DNA of 64,000 bases from an uncultured Bacteroidales bacterium (GCA_902762385.1 CACWNQ010000001.1:434001-498000), one strand, 5' to 3'. Shown: positions 34,279 to 43,905, counted from the stretch's first letter. Numbers and translations are program-made. Notes: a model not told the origin generated them from the sequence alone.

Positions 34279-34977
34279 TTATTCCTCCTCTTCAACTTTA
34301 AGCGAAGTCATCAAGGTAAACTTGTTCAACTTCTCTGTCTGTAAATTATCCATTACCACCTGAACAAGGCTGTAAGGTGAGCTTTGTTCAGCCTTGATAG
34401 CAACACCACGACCACCAATGAGGTCTTTACCAAGTCCGTGCTCTTGCATTACCGACTTGATGGCAGCTAACCAAGTTTGAAACTCATTACGTGGACCGTC
34501 TTTTACCGATATTTGAATCGGTATACCACCTTCATTCTTCAGAAATTCATCGCGTTTCTCCATTGGAAGAGCGATCCATTTGGTCAGCTCTTTCATGGGA
34601 ACTCCGAAGGTATTGAGCTTTGAGAACTCTTTTGCAGCCTGAGCAGTGAGTTTTGGAGCACTTGGGTGAGTCTCGCGATAGCTGTTGTAAGCCTGGCTGA
34701 GCACCTCAGTGCGGAATGTCTCGGTCGAGAGCTGAGTAGAATCCTTAGCACCAGTCAAGTTCATGTAAACCTTTCCATTTGGAGCAATAAGAACTTGCAC
34801 GAGTTTTTCATCGGGCACCTTCTCCTCACTTACAGATGGAGGTGTAATGACCTGCACGGGTTCCTTCTGAAGGAATGTTGAAGTCAACATGAAGAAAGTC
34901 AACAGAAGAACAGTCACGTCACTCATCGCCGTCATGTCGATGATGGTACTTTGTTTCTTAATTTTGACTTTTCCCAT
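34279..34977 (-). CDS. exbD: ExbD/TolR biopolymer transport protein (first copy)
   Basis: 232 aa. MGKVKIKKQSTIIDMTAMSDVTVLLLTFFMLTSTFLQKEPVQVITPPSV contains the ExbD helix with Asp in MTAMSDVTVLLLTFF. The periplasmic domain has KVYMNLTGAKDST and a final RGVAIKAEQSSPYSLVQVVMDNLQTEKLNKFTLMTSL block. It differs clearly from the second copy apart from the helix, which fits two non-redundant subunits in one ExbB-ExbD2 motor. It is located 75 bp after exbB. Confidence 0.92.
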   Translation of the reverse strand: MGKVKIKKQSTIIDMTAMSDVTVLLLTFFMLTSTFLQKEPVQVITPPSVSEEKVPDEKLVQVLIAPNGKVYMNLTGAKDSTQLSTETFRTEVLSQAYNSYRETHPSAPKLTAQAAKEFSKLNTFGVPMKELTKWIALPMEKRDEFLKNEGGIPIQISVKDGPRNEFQTWLAAIKSVMQEHGLGKDLIGGRGVAIKAEQSSPYSLVQVVMDNLQTEKLNKFTLMTSLKVEEEE

Positions 34978-35052
34978 TGTTACACTTTATTTAATTAAAT
35001 GTTATTGATAAAATAATTGATTTAATTTTTGCTACAATCAACAACAATATAA

Positions 35053-35988
35053 TTAATGTGTAGCAGCGAAAGTAGAAACAATTGAGAAGCCAAGCTCGTC
35101 GATAGCATAGGTCATGTTATCGATCTTGCTGGTGTAGAAGTTATAAGAGATAAGTGCCAATGCTGCAGTTGCGATACCAGTAGCGGTGTTCACAAGTGCC
35201 TCAGAGATACCGGTCGACAGCTCAGTTGAGTCGGGAGCACCCGATTGAGACAGAGCCTGGAACGACTTGATCATACCAAGCACAGTACCGAACAGTCCTA
35301 ACAGTGTACCGAGAGTGGTCAGGGTAGCAATGATAGGAAGGTTCTGCTGCAATGCAGGCATCTCAAGTGCGGTAGCCTCCTCAAGGGTCTGCTGGATAGA
35401 AGTAAGTTTCTGCTCCTTCTGGAGAAGAGTGTCCTTATCCATCTCTTTGTACTTCTGAAGTGTTGCATAAACAACAGCACCTACAGTACCCTTCTGCTGG
35501 CGGCAGAGTTCCTCAGCCTTAGCGATGTCCTTCTTCTGAAGAGCAGCCTTTACGTTCTCGACAAACTTGGTAATGTTACCTTTACCCTTAGCTTTGCCAA
35601 TAGCGAACCAACGCTCAACAGAAAGCACGATAACTGTAAACAAGCAGGTTAACAGGATAGGTACCACGAAACCGCCCTTATAAACGGTACCGGCAAGGTT
35701 AGATGGCGAGAGCTTAACCTCATCACCTACCTGGAATGCAAATGCAGCACCTGACTCTTCACCGCCGGTGAAGTTGCCAATCATACCCATTACAAACAGG
35801 TAAAGGCAAACAGCGACTGCTAAGCAAACGAGGATTACGAGGAATGCACTCTTAATACCACCAACGTTGCTGTTAACGACCTTGTCGTCACCCTTCTTTG
35901 GTTGAGGTTTTGCTGCAACCTGTGGTTGTGGTTTTACAGCTGGCTTTGGAGCCTGTGGCTGTGGATTGTTTGGCTTTGTAGCTTCCAT
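35053..35988 (-). CDS. exbB: ExbB/MotA/TolQ proton channel
   Basis: 311 aa. A Pro/Gln/Lys-rich N-terminal tail (about 1-35) precedes the first helix (SAFLVILVCLAVAVCLYLFVMGMI). Then comes GGFVVPILLTCLFTVIVLSVERWFAIGKAKGKGN, a cytoplasmic domain (QKKDIAKAEELCRQQKGTVGAVVYATLQKY) and the MotA/ExbB signature LPIIATLTTLGTLLGLFGTVLGMIKSFQALS. The last helix is SEALVNTATGIATAALALISYNFYTSKI. It forms the stator channel driving TonB and is the first gene of the cluster. Confidence 0.95.
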   Translation of the reverse strand: MEATKPNNPQPQAPKPAVKPQPQVAAKPQPKKGDDKVVNSNVGGIKSAFLVILVCLAVAVCLYLFVMGMIGNFTGGEESGAAFAFQVGDEVKLSPSNLAGTVYKGGFVVPILLTCLFTVIVLSVERWFAIGKAKGKGNITKFVENVKAALQKKDIAKAEELCRQQKGTVGAVVYATLQKYKEMDKDTLLQKEQKLTSIQQTLEEATALEMPALQQNLPIIATLTTLGTLLGLFGTVLGMIKSFQALSQSGAPDSTELSTGISEALVNTATGIATAALALISYNFYTSKIDNMTYAIDELGFSIVSTFAATH

Positions 35989-36223
35989 AATAAAAAATTA
36001 GAAAATTAGTAGTTAATAAAAAAGTTGATTAATATAAAGTTTGTTCTTTAAAAATTCAGTTTTTTAATGGTGTTATGTTATTATATTAATAACGTGTAGC
36101 AAGCATCATTTAGTGTGTCGCTACAATTATTGATAGTGAATAATGTGTCTATTTCGTTAACTGTCACTTTTTTAACAATGTCTCATGATACTCTCAGAGC
36201 ACAAAATTCGTAAAAATCACTCG

Positions 36224-36255
36224 CAAATTTATTACTTTTATTTTAATAAAGCAAA
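36224..36255 (-). promoter_or_regulatory. Promoter of the exbB cluster with a long leader
   Basis: Minus-strand TTTG (36252-36255), 20 bp, TAAATTTG (36224-36231). The exbB ATG is at 35988, so the leader would be about 230 nt. No known riboswitch was recognised in it. The remainder of the 35989-36431 gap is AT-rich and holds also the nqrA -7 box. Confidence 0.6.
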
Positions 36256-36381
36256 GGTAACATGTCTTTTTTTATGAAAAAAAGTTATTAACAACCTAAT
36301 TCTTTTCGCTATTAATCAAGTGACATAATTATTTTTTCAACAAATTCGCTCTATTATGACATTTGTAATTCATATTTTTTA

Positions 36382-36389
36382 TAACTTTG
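36382..36389 (+). promoter_or_regulatory. -7 box of the nqr operon
   Basis: TAACTTTG (36382-36389), 42 nt before the nqrA start. TTTG at 36362-36365 is only 16 bp upstream, shorter than the usual 19-21. Confidence 0.55.
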
Positions 36390-36431
36390 CACAATTGTAT
36401 TGCAAGTAAAGAAACTCTTATAACATATCTC

Positions 36432-37760
36432 ATGGCTTTAATAAAACTAAAAAAAGGATTTGACCTGAATCTTAAGGGCCAAATCAAGCAAGAAAATGTG
36501 GCCGATGAAGTGACCGCAACCACCTATGCCATAATCCCCGACGATTTTACAGGAATCATTCCTCGCATGGAGAAGAAACCTGGTCAGCATGTTGCTGCGG
36601 GCGAAGCTCTTTATCATGACAAGAACGACGAGAAAATCAAAGTAACGTCGCCAGTCAGCGGAACCGTCGAGGACGTGGTAAGAGGTGAGCGACGCAAAAT
36701 CATGGCTGTTGTTGTCACACCCGACAACACTGGCGACGGCAAGCTCTTCGACACAAGAGCCAACCCTAAAGAGTTGCTGCTCGAAAGTGGTCTGTGGGCA
36801 ATGATCAGGCAACGCCCCTACGACATCGTCCCAACAACCGAAGTGAGACCTCGCGACATCTTCATCACAGCTTTCGACTCGGCACCATTGGCTCCTTCTC
36901 TCAAGAAGGTTCTTGGTGATGATGAGAAATATCTCCCAAAAGCAGTCGAAGTGCTATCAACAATGACCGATGGCAAGGTATATCTTGGATGTCCTAAAGA
37001 TTACACCATCGACGACACCCGAGCTGAGGTCAACACATTTGTAGGGCCTCATCCAGCTGGCAATGCTGGAGTGCAGGCTGCCAACGTGAAACCTGTAAAT
37101 AAAGGTGAGGTCGTTTGGACTCTTGATGTCATTACAGCTGCACGCATCGGCAAGCTTTTCGAGACTGGCAAAGTTGACTACTCAACAGTGGTTGCACTCA
37201 CAGGAAGTGGAATTGCCGAACCCACCTACGTTAAAGCAACAATGGGATGCTCGCTTAAGTCGCTGCTCGATGGCAGGCTAGTCGAAGACGATAAGCCAAA
37301 GCGAATTATTGCTGGCAATGTGCTCACTGGCGTTAAGGAGACCACCGAAGGCTATCTGCATGCTCCCTACCGCCACATTACGGTAATTAACGAAATCAAC
37401 AAGAAAGACGAATTCATGGGATGGGCTTCATTGAGCCCAAAGAAATACAGCATCTATCGTGTATTCACAAGTTGGCTAATGGGTCGACACAAGGAAGTGG
37501 ACCTCGACGCCAAGCTTAACGGTGGCGAGCGCGCAATCGTGCTGAGCGGAGAATATGACAGGATGCTACCAATGGACATTTATGCCGAGTTCCTCATCAA
37601 GGCAATAATTTCTTTCGATATTGATAAGATGGAGCAATTAGGCATTTATGAAGTCGCTCCCGAGGACTTCGCCCTAGCCGAATTTGCCGACACATCTAAA
37701 CTTGAACTGCAACGCATCGTGCGTGAGGGTCTTGACAAAATGAGAGCCGAAATGTGTTAA
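36432..37760 (+). CDS. nqrA: Na+-translocating NADH:quinone oxidoreductase subunit A
   Basis: Soluble subunit of the Nqr sodium pump. The start at 36432 (MALIKLKKGFDLNLKGQ) follows the family; an earlier in-frame ATG lies in the promoter region. It has 442 aa with IPDDFTGIIPRMEKKPGQHVAAGEALYHDK, a lipoyl-like hinge VTSPVSGTVEDVVRGERRKIMAVVV, FVGPHPAGNAGVQ and MGWASLSPKKYSIYRVFTSWL. First of six consecutive nqr genes. Confidence 0.96.
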   Translation: MALIKLKKGFDLNLKGQIKQENVADEVTATTYAIIPDDFTGIIPRMEKKPGQHVAAGEALYHDKNDEKIKVTSPVSGTVEDVVRGERRKIMAVVVTPDNTGDGKLFDTRANPKELLLESGLWAMIRQRPYDIVPTTEVRPRDIFITAFDSAPLAPSLKKVLGDDEKYLPKAVEVLSTMTDGKVYLGCPKDYTIDDTRAEVNTFVGPHPAGNAGVQAANVKPVNKGEVVWTLDVITAARIGKLFETGKVDYSTVVALTGSGIAEPTYVKATMGCSLKSLLDGRLVEDDKPKRIIAGNVLTGVKETTEGYLHAPYRHITVINEINKKDEFMGWASLSPKKYSIYRVFTSWLMGRHKEVDLDAKLNGGERAIVLSGEYDRMLPMDIYAEFLIKAIISFDIDKMEQLGIYEVAPEDFALAEFADTSKLELQRIVREGLDKMRAEMC

Positions 37761-37816
37761 GCGCAACACACTAACCATCAACCAAATGAATATTAACATT
37801 TAAACTAAAAGATAAA

Positions 37817-38992
37817 GTGAAATCCTTAAGAAAATTCATGGACAAGATCAAGCCTCACTTCCAGGAAGGCGGCAAGCTAGCAAAGCTTGAATCGGTCTAC
37901 GATGGAATGGAGACGTTCTTGTTCACGCCTAACACCACTTCGCGTTCAGGCGTGCACATCCACGACAGCAACGACATGAAGCGCACCATGATTACAGTGG
38001 TGGTGGCGCTATTGCCATGCTTGCTGTTTGCGATGTACAATACAGGTTTCCAGCACTTCAAAGCAATAGGCATCGATGCCTCTTTCTGGCAGATGTTCCT
38101 TTTTGGACTACTGGCAATGCTGCCTGTTATTGTGGTTTCTTATGTAGTGGGACTGGGCATCGAGTTCATTGGTGCTCAAATCCACCACAAGGAGATTCAG
38201 GAGGGATTCCTCGTTACAGGAATTCTCATTCCTCTCATCGTTCCCATCAACACACCTCTATGGATGACGGCAGTAGCTACAGCATTTGCAGTAATATTCG
38301 CCAAAGAAATCTTTGGAGGCACTGGAATGAACATCTTTAACGTCGCCCTCATCACGCGCGCGTTCCTATTCTTTGCTTACCCATCTGAGATGAGTGGCGA
38401 CAAGGCATTTGTCAAACTCGACAGCGCATTTGGATATGGTGGTGGTAACGTGGTCGACGGTTTCTCTGGAGCCACTCCACTTGGAGAAGTGGCAACCAAC
38501 TTTGACAACTTTAGCACTTCAACAATGGATGCTTTCATAGGCCTCATTCCCGGTTCTCCTGGTGAGACCTCAATGATAGCAATCTTGATTGGTGCCTCCA
38601 TTTTGCTTTTCACAGGCATTGCCTCATGGAGAGTGATGTTGAGTGTATTTGCAGGTGGTCTGGCAATGGGAGCACTTGCACACTCACTAGCAACACCCAC
38701 CTACCCTGCTTCTATGCTCGACCCACTGGCACAATTGTGTTTCGGAGGCTTCGCGTTTGCTGCTGTTTTCATGGCAACCGATCCAGTAACAGGAGCACGC
38801 ACTAAGATTGGCCAGTACATTTACGGATTCCTAATAGGTGTATTCGCAATTCTAATTCGTGTGTACAACGGCGGCTACCCCGAGGGTGCCATGCTTGCCG
38901 TGCTGCTGATGAACGCCTTTGCACCGCTCATCGACTACTGTGTTGTTCAAGCCAATATTAACCGTCGCCTAAAACGCGCTAAAGCTAAATGA
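37817..38992 (+). CDS. nqrB: Nqr subunit B
   Basis: Membrane subunit with covalent FMN and riboflavin. The GTG start at 37817 is preferred because the family opening (KSLRKFMDKIKPHFQEGGKLAKLESVYDGMETFLFTPNTTS) starts there; the next ATG (37838) would cut it. About ten helices. The FMN-accepting Thr lies in the DGFSGATPLGEV motif (SGAT). 391 aa is full length. Confidence 0.96.
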   Translation: MKSLRKFMDKIKPHFQEGGKLAKLESVYDGMETFLFTPNTTSRSGVHIHDSNDMKRTMITVVVALLPCLLFAMYNTGFQHFKAIGIDASFWQMFLFGLLAMLPVIVVSYVVGLGIEFIGAQIHHKEIQEGFLVTGILIPLIVPINTPLWMTAVATAFAVIFAKEIFGGTGMNIFNVALITRAFLFFAYPSEMSGDKAFVKLDSAFGYGGGNVVDGFSGATPLGEVATNFDNFSTSTMDAFIGLIPGSPGETSMIAILIGASILLFTGIASWRVMLSVFAGGLAMGALAHSLATPTYPASMLDPLAQLCFGGFAFAAVFMATDPVTGARTKIGQYIYGFLIGVFAILIRVYNGGYPEGAMLAVLLMNAFAPLIDYCVVQANINRRLKRAKAK

Positions 38993-39008
38993 AAGGAGTA
39001 ACAAGACT

Positions 39009-39761
39009 ATGAACAAGAACAGTAACATTTATCAAATATTATATGCCGCTGTTATGGTTCTCATTGTGGGCACAGTGCTAGCATTCATCTACATGGCACT
39101 CAAGCCAAAACAAGATGACAATGTAGCCAACGATAAGCGTAAGCAGATATTGAGTGCCGTGCACATGACTCCTGCTAGCGACGATGTAATTGAAGAGACG
39201 TTCAACAAGTATATTATAGCTGGTTATCTGCTTAACAAGGACGGCAGCGTTGCCGACTCGGCCCAAAATGTGGCGTTTGAGATTGACATGAAGAACAACA
39301 TCAAGCTCAAGGAGCGTGACCTGCCATTGTTCAAGTGCAAGCTCGACGACGGCAGCATCAAGTATATTGTGCCAGTTTATGGTGCAGGACTGTGGGGTCC
39401 CATTTGGGGATATGTAGCTGTTAATGACAACGGCACAGATATTTATGGAGCATATTTCTCTCACGAAGGTGAGACCCCTGGCTTGGGTGCCGAAATTGCC
39501 AATCCCAATTTTCAGGAACAGTTCAAAGGTAAGAATATCTACCCTGATGGCGAGTTCAAGTCTATTAGCGTGATGAAGGCTGGCCAAAAGCCGACCGACG
39601 GTTCTGAATATGTTAACGCCATATCGGGAGGAACAATCACCAGTCGCGGCGTACAGGCCATGCTCAGCGAATGCATGATGCCCTATGATGCATTCTTTAA
39701 GAAACTTCAAAGTGAAACCAATTTAATATGCGGGACCGATTTAGAATGTGAAACCAAATAA
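39009..39761 (+). CDS. nqrC: Nqr subunit C
   Basis: 250 aa. One N-terminal helix (IYQILYAAVMVLIVGTVLAFIYMAL), then a periplasmic FMN-binding domain with GAGLWGPIWGYVAVND, HEGETPGLGAEIA and the FMN-accepting Thr in AISGGTITSRGVQ. Covalent FMN attachment at this motif is known for the family (by ApbE, which is not in this window). Confidence 0.95.
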   Translation: MNKNSNIYQILYAAVMVLIVGTVLAFIYMALKPKQDDNVANDKRKQILSAVHMTPASDDVIEETFNKYIIAGYLLNKDGSVADSAQNVAFEIDMKNNIKLKERDLPLFKCKLDDGSIKYIVPVYGAGLWGPIWGYVAVNDNGTDIYGAYFSHEGETPGLGAEIANPNFQEQFKGKNIYPDGEFKSISVMKAGQKPTDGSEYVNAISGGTITSRGVQAMLSECMMPYDAFFKKLQSETNLICGTDLECETK

Positions 39762-39774
39762 ATGACAATAGACT

Positions 39775-40398
39775 ATGTTATCGAAACGAAATAAAGAAGC
39801 ATTTTTCAACCCGTTGTCGAAGGACAACCCTGTGCTGGTGCAAATCTTGGGCATATGCTCAACTCTTGCAGTAACAGCTAAGCTTGAACCCGCTATTGTC
39901 ATGGGCATCTCGGTAATCGCGGTGATGGCAATATCTAACGTTGTGATTTCCCTGCTAAGAAACACCATCCCCACTTCAATTCGCATCATCGTGCAATTAG
40001 TGGTAGTAGCGGCACTAGTAATCATTGTGCAACAGGTGCTTAGGGCTTATGCCTACGACGTTAGTCTGCAACTTTCAGTATTCATTGGTCTTATCATCAC
40101 TAACTGTATACTCATGGGACGCCTCGAGGCTTTTGCATTAAGCAACAAGCCTTGGCCTGCCTTCCTTGACGGAATTGGCAATGGCCTAGGTTACATGATA
40201 ATTCTAGTGATTGTTGCTTTCTTCCGTGAGCTTTTGGGCAGCGGCACACTGCTGGGATTCCAAGTGATTCCGCAGTGGTGCTATGACCATGGTTACATGA
40301 ACAACGGACTTATGATTCTACCACCCATGGCACTCATCACAGTGGGATGCATAATTTGGGTACATCGTTCACGCAACAAGGAACTTCAAGAGAAATAA
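39775..40398 (+). CDS. nqrD: Nqr subunit D
   Basis: 207 aa, about six membrane helices. Family blocks are FFNPLSKDNPVLVQILGICSTLAVTAKLEPAIVMG, IRIIVQLVVVAALVIIVQQVL and GLIITNCILMGRLEAFALSNKPWPAFLDGIGNGLGY. It forms, with NqrE, the pseudo-symmetric core that holds an iron site and the sodium path. Confidence 0.95.
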   Translation: MLSKRNKEAFFNPLSKDNPVLVQILGICSTLAVTAKLEPAIVMGISVIAVMAISNVVISLLRNTIPTSIRIIVQLVVVAALVIIVQQVLRAYAYDVSLQLSVFIGLIITNCILMGRLEAFALSNKPWPAFLDGIGNGLGYMIILVIVAFFRELLGSGTLLGFQVIPQWCYDHGYMNNGLMILPPMALITVGCIIWVHRSRNKELQEK

Positions 40399-40436
40399 CC
40401 AACAAGTAGTAACGCTTTTAACACCAATTATTTACA

Positions 40437-41051
40437 ATGGAAGAATTAAATCTTTTCGTTAAGTCGATTTTCATCGACAACATGGTATTTGCCTACTTCT
40501 TGGGAATGTGCTCCTATCTGGCAGTTTCCAAGAATGTGAAGACGGCATTTGGCCTGGGAATTGCTGTTACATTCATGCTTGTTGTCACAATTCCTCTTAA
40601 CTACATGCTTAATAAATATGTGTTACAACCAGGTGCTTTAACCTGGTTAGGCGACAGTTTCAAGGATGTGGACCTGAGCTTCCTTGGTCTTATCATGTTC
40701 ATCGCCGTGATTGCATCGGCAACACAGCTAGTGGAGATGGCAGTCGAGAAGTTTGCTCCAGCACTTTACAACTCGCTAGGTATCTTCTTGCCACTTATTG
40801 CAGTAAACTGTGCCATCCTGGGAGGTGCGTTGTTCATGCAGCAACGCGACTTCGCATCGTGCTGGACAGCTACTGTATATGGCGCTGGCAGTGGTATCGG
40901 TTGGTTGCTCGCCATTGTGGGTCTCGCAGCCATTCGCGAGAAGATTGCTTACAGCAACATCCCACCAGCACTGCGTGGTGTGGGCATCACGTTTATCATT
41001 ACAGGACTCATGGGTATCGCCTTCATGAGCTTTATGGGCATTAAACTTTAA
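40437..41051 (+). CDS. nqrE: Nqr subunit E
   Basis: 204 aa, about six helices. [79 protein letters not shown] and [36 protein letters not shown] match the family. It lies 38 bp after nqrD. Confidence 0.95.
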   Translation: MEELNLFVKSIFIDNMVFAYFLGMCSYLAVSKNVKTAFGLGIAVTFMLVVTIPLNYMLNKYVLQPGALTWLGDSFKDVDLSFLGLIMFIAVIASATQLVEMAVEKFAPALYNSLGIFLPLIAVNCAILGGALFMQQRDFASCWTATVYGAGSGIGWLLAIVGLAAIREKIAYSNIPPALRGVGITFIITGLMGIAFMSFMGIKL

Positions 41052-41066
41052 AACAACTTGCACACT

Positions 41067-42353
41067 ATGATAATTTTAGGAGTAAATTCAACGTTGACCG
41101 TGATTTCGAGCGCCATCATCTTCTTGGTGCTCACCCTGTTGCTCGTGATTATTCTGTTGCTGGCAAGGCACTACCTCGTAGCGACAGGAAAAGTGAAAAT
41201 CAGCATCAACAACGGCAAGAAAGAGATTGAAATTGAAAGTGGCAAGTCGTTGCTCAACAGCCTGCACGAGGGTGGAGTTATGCTCTCTAGTGCATGCGGT
41301 GGGAAAGGCAGTTGTGGTCAGTGCAAGATTCAGGTACTCGAAGGGGGCGGCGACATACTGCCCACCGAGACCGTACACTTTTCGCGCAAGGAACAACAAG
41401 ACCACTGGCGCCTGGGCTGCCAGGTGAAAGTTAAAGACAACATGAAGGTACAAGTACCCGATTCAGTACTTGAGGTCAAGGAATATGAATGCACCGTAGT
41501 CAGCAACAAGCTCGTTTCCTCGTTTATCAAGGAGTTTATCGTGGCGCTGCCCGAGGGTGAGCACATGGACTTTATCCCTGGCTCATATGCCCAAATAAAG
41601 ATTCCTACTTACGAGATGGACTACAATGTCGACATCGACAAGGAATCACTAGGCGACTACCTGCCAACTTGGGAGAAATATGACATGTTCTCACTCAAGT
41701 GCAAGAATACCGAAGAGACCGTAAGGGCTTATTCTATGGCCAACTATCCTGCCGAGGGTGACCGATTCATGCTTACGGTTAGAATCGCCACCCCACCATT
41801 CAAGCCTAAACCACAAACTGGTTTCATGGATGTGAGCCCAGGTATTGCCTCGTCCTACATCTTCACACTCAAGCCTGGCGATAAGGTCATTATGAGTGGT
41901 CCTTATGGAGACTTCCACCCTATCTTCGACTCGAAAAAAGAGATGATTTGGGTTGGTGGTGGTGCCGGTATGGCTCCGTTACGTGCTCAAATCATGCACA
42001 TGACCAAGACCCTGCACACTCGCGACCGCGAGATGCACTACTTCTATGGTGCTCGATCACTAAGCGAAGTGTTCTATCTTGAAGACTTCCTCGAGATTGA
42101 GAAGGAATACCCCAACTTCCACTTCCATCTCGCACTTGACCGTCCCGATCCAGTTGCCGACGAGGCTGGAGTGAAGTACACGGCAGGTTTCATAGCACCT
42201 GTGATGTATGAGACCTATCTCAAAAACCACGAAGCGCCCGAAGATTGTGAGTACTACATGTGCGGCCCTGCAATGATGAGCAAGACCGTTAACGAGGTGC
42301 TCGACAAGTGTGGCGTTGACCCAAGTTCAATCCACTACGATAACTTCGGGTAA
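41067..42353 (+). CDS. nqrF: Nqr subunit F, NADH-oxidising flavoprotein
   Basis: Entry point of electrons into Nqr. The ATG at 41067 is used; a TTG three codons earlier is possible but unneeded. It has 428 aa: one N-terminal helix (about 8-36), a ferredoxin domain with SSACGGKGSCGQCKIQV and a further Cys in LGCQVKV (2Fe-2S), an FAD domain (VRAYSMANYPAE; RxYSxxN motif) and an NADH domain (MIWVGGGAGMAPLRAQI, YMCGPAMMSKTV). Last gene of the operon. Confidence 0.96.
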   Translation: MIILGVNSTLTVISSAIIFLVLTLLLVIILLLARHYLVATGKVKISINNGKKEIEIESGKSLLNSLHEGGVMLSSACGGKGSCGQCKIQVLEGGGDILPTETVHFSRKEQQDHWRLGCQVKVKDNMKVQVPDSVLEVKEYECTVVSNKLVSSFIKEFIVALPEGEHMDFIPGSYAQIKIPTYEMDYNVDIDKESLGDYLPTWEKYDMFSLKCKNTEETVRAYSMANYPAEGDRFMLTVRIATPPFKPKPQTGFMDVSPGIASSYIFTLKPGDKVIMSGPYGDFHPIFDSKKEMIWVGGGAGMAPLRAQIMHMTKTLHTRDREMHYFYGARSLSEVFYLEDFLEIEKEYPNFHFHLALDRPDPVADEAGVKYTAGFIAPVMYETYLKNHEAPEDCEYYMCGPAMMSKTVNEVLDKCGVDPSSIHYDNFG

Positions 42354-42385
42354 TCAGCATAAGAAACACCACTTTTCGTAATATG

Positions 42386-42423
42386 CTCCAAGGCTTACTT
42401 AAGTAAACCTTGGAGTTTTTTTA
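42386..42423 (+). terminator. Intrinsic terminator of the nqr operon
   Basis: CTCCAAGG (42386-42393) with CCTTGGAG (42408-42415), enclosing the palindrome TTACTTAAGTAA, then TTTTTTTA. Confidence 0.88.
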
Positions 42424-42534
42424 TAGTCAAAAATAAGATGATGCACTCCACTACAACATTTTTTAATATCAGTAATTTGCACCATTTGAGACTAAAACAC
42501 TAATTTAGCACCCTGATTTAAAATAATAGACCGC

Positions 42535-43194
42535 ATGAAACGATTTATCATCTTATTTACTATAGCAATTGCCACCGTAACAGCTGTCAATTCGCAAACA
42601 ATGAATGTGGCTCTCAACAAGCTCTACTGCGACACATCGGACTTTGTGTTACCTGACAAGGCAATAAAGCAGAAAATGCCCATGCTAACGATTGCCAACC
42701 CAAAATGGGACTTCACTGTCAAGTTTCGTGACATAGCCAACCGCATTGCGACCGAGGATTATGATAACATTGTCTTCACAGTAATGCTTCACTACGCAGG
42801 TGTGGGAATTGACATTGACATTGATTCTCAGGACATTCTCGACCTTAACAATGTTAAGTATTATGGTGACTTCATTGTTGACCGTCGCCACTTCGTGCTA
42901 CTTGAGAACGAGGATAACAAGGACCTGTTAAAAACCTTCTTCAAAAAAGCACGTGGAAAAGACGTGGTGTTTGAGCGAACTTTCGAGAAAGTAATCGACA
43001 TGATTGCAATTGAGCCTACTCACTACAAAGCCATCTACAACGAGCGACAGCGCAGTTATAAGGTCAATGAGTTCATTGCCAATGGTACCGACAAACTCAA
43101 CAAGGCACCTGCTCAAATTCAAGATGCACCTCAAGAGCAGAATGTAGACGACAACGATGCTTTTAAAATAGATGTCGAACTTTTTGACCAATAA
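42535..43194 (+). CDS. Exported protein of unknown function
   Basis: 219 aa with signal peptide MKRFIILFTIAIATVTAVNSQ. The mature part is mixed alpha/beta, with NPKWDFTVKFRDIANRIATEDYDNIVFTVMLHYAGVGIDIDIDSQDIL, DFIVDRRHFVLLEN and FFKKARGKDVVFERTFEKVIDMIAIE, and an acidic C-terminal tail (DAPQEQNVDDNDAFKIDVELFDQ). No family recognised. It sits between the nqr operon and a cytidylate-kinase-like gene with separate promoters, so context gives no function. Confidence 0.6.
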   Translation: MKRFIILFTIAIATVTAVNSQTMNVALNKLYCDTSDFVLPDKAIKQKMPMLTIANPKWDFTVKFRDIANRIATEDYDNIVFTVMLHYAGVGIDIDIDSQDILDLNNVKYYGDFIVDRRHFVLLENEDNKDLLKTFFKKARGKDVVFERTFEKVIDMIAIEPTHYKAIYNERQRSYKVNEFIANGTDKLNKAPAQIQDAPQEQNVDDNDAFKIDVELFDQ

Positions 43195-43197
43195 ATC

Positions 43198-43228
43198 TTG
43201 CTATTTTCACTTTTTATTACTATATTTG
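43198..43228 (+). promoter_or_regulatory. Promoter of the cytidylate-kinase-like gene
   Basis: TTG (43198-43200), 20 bp, TATATTTG (43221-43228), 30 nt before the ATG at 43259. The -33 element lies just after the stop of the preceding gene. Confidence 0.66.
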
Positions 43229-43258
43229 CTCAGTCGTTTAACTCTAACACTTTGTGTC

Positions 43259-43897
43259 ATGGAAAAATCAGGTAATTATGTGGTAACTCTAGGCAGGCAG
43301 TTTGGCTGCGGAGCTAGAGAGATTGGGCAATTGGTGGCAAAAATACTCGGCATAGAGTATTACGACAAGCGACTGTTGCTCGAGGCTGCAAAGTCGAGTG
43401 GAGTGGCGCCATCGGTGTTTGAAGCTTCAGATGAACGCACACCCAAGTTCTTCTCATCACTGTGGTCTTTCAATCTAGGCTACTATAGCGGTGCTCTTTT
43501 TGCTGGCGACCAGCCAGTGAAAGAAGACAACGTGTACCAAGCACAGAGCCAAGTGATGATTGACCTGGCACATAAGGGGCCATGCCTGATAGTTGGACGC
43601 AGTGCCGACTATATTCTGCGCAACGAAACCAATGTAATCAGCATTTTCCTGCATTCTTCTCTCGAAGATCGCATCAAGAGGATCATCAAGCGTGGTGACT
43701 GCAAGACCAAAAAGGAAGCTAAGGACATGGCAATCAAGCAAAACAAACTGCGCGCAAACTTCTACGACTTCTATACCGACAAGCACTGGGGACAGAGCGA
43801 GAGCTATGACCTATCTATCGACTGCTCTAAACTTGGTCCCGAAGGCACAGCTAAGCTCATTGTTGACTATGTGAAGACAAGACTAGCCAAGCAATAA
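43259..43897 (+). CDS. Cytidylate kinase-like family protein
   Basis: 212 aa from the ATG at 43259, which follows the promoter; a longer frame reads through it. The P-loop region reads VVTLGRQFGCGAREIGQLVAKILGIEYYDKRLL, the common form for this family (GRQFGSGG-type), with ..CLIVGRSADYILRNETNVISIFLHSSLEDRIKRII and the KRGDCKTKKEAKDMAIKQNKLRANFYDFYTDKHWG lid. Family members phosphorylate CMP or unknown substrates; this branch is distinct from housekeeping Cmk. Confidence 0.83.
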   Translation: MEKSGNYVVTLGRQFGCGAREIGQLVAKILGIEYYDKRLLLEAAKSSGVAPSVFEASDERTPKFFSSLWSFNLGYYSGALFAGDQPVKEDNVYQAQSQVMIDLAHKGPCLIVGRSADYILRNETNVISIFLHSSLEDRIKRIIKRGDCKTKKEAKDMAIKQNKLRANFYDFYTDKHWGQSESYDLSIDCSKLGPEGTAKLIVDYVKTRLAKQ

Positions 43898-43905
43898 GAG
43901 TAATT

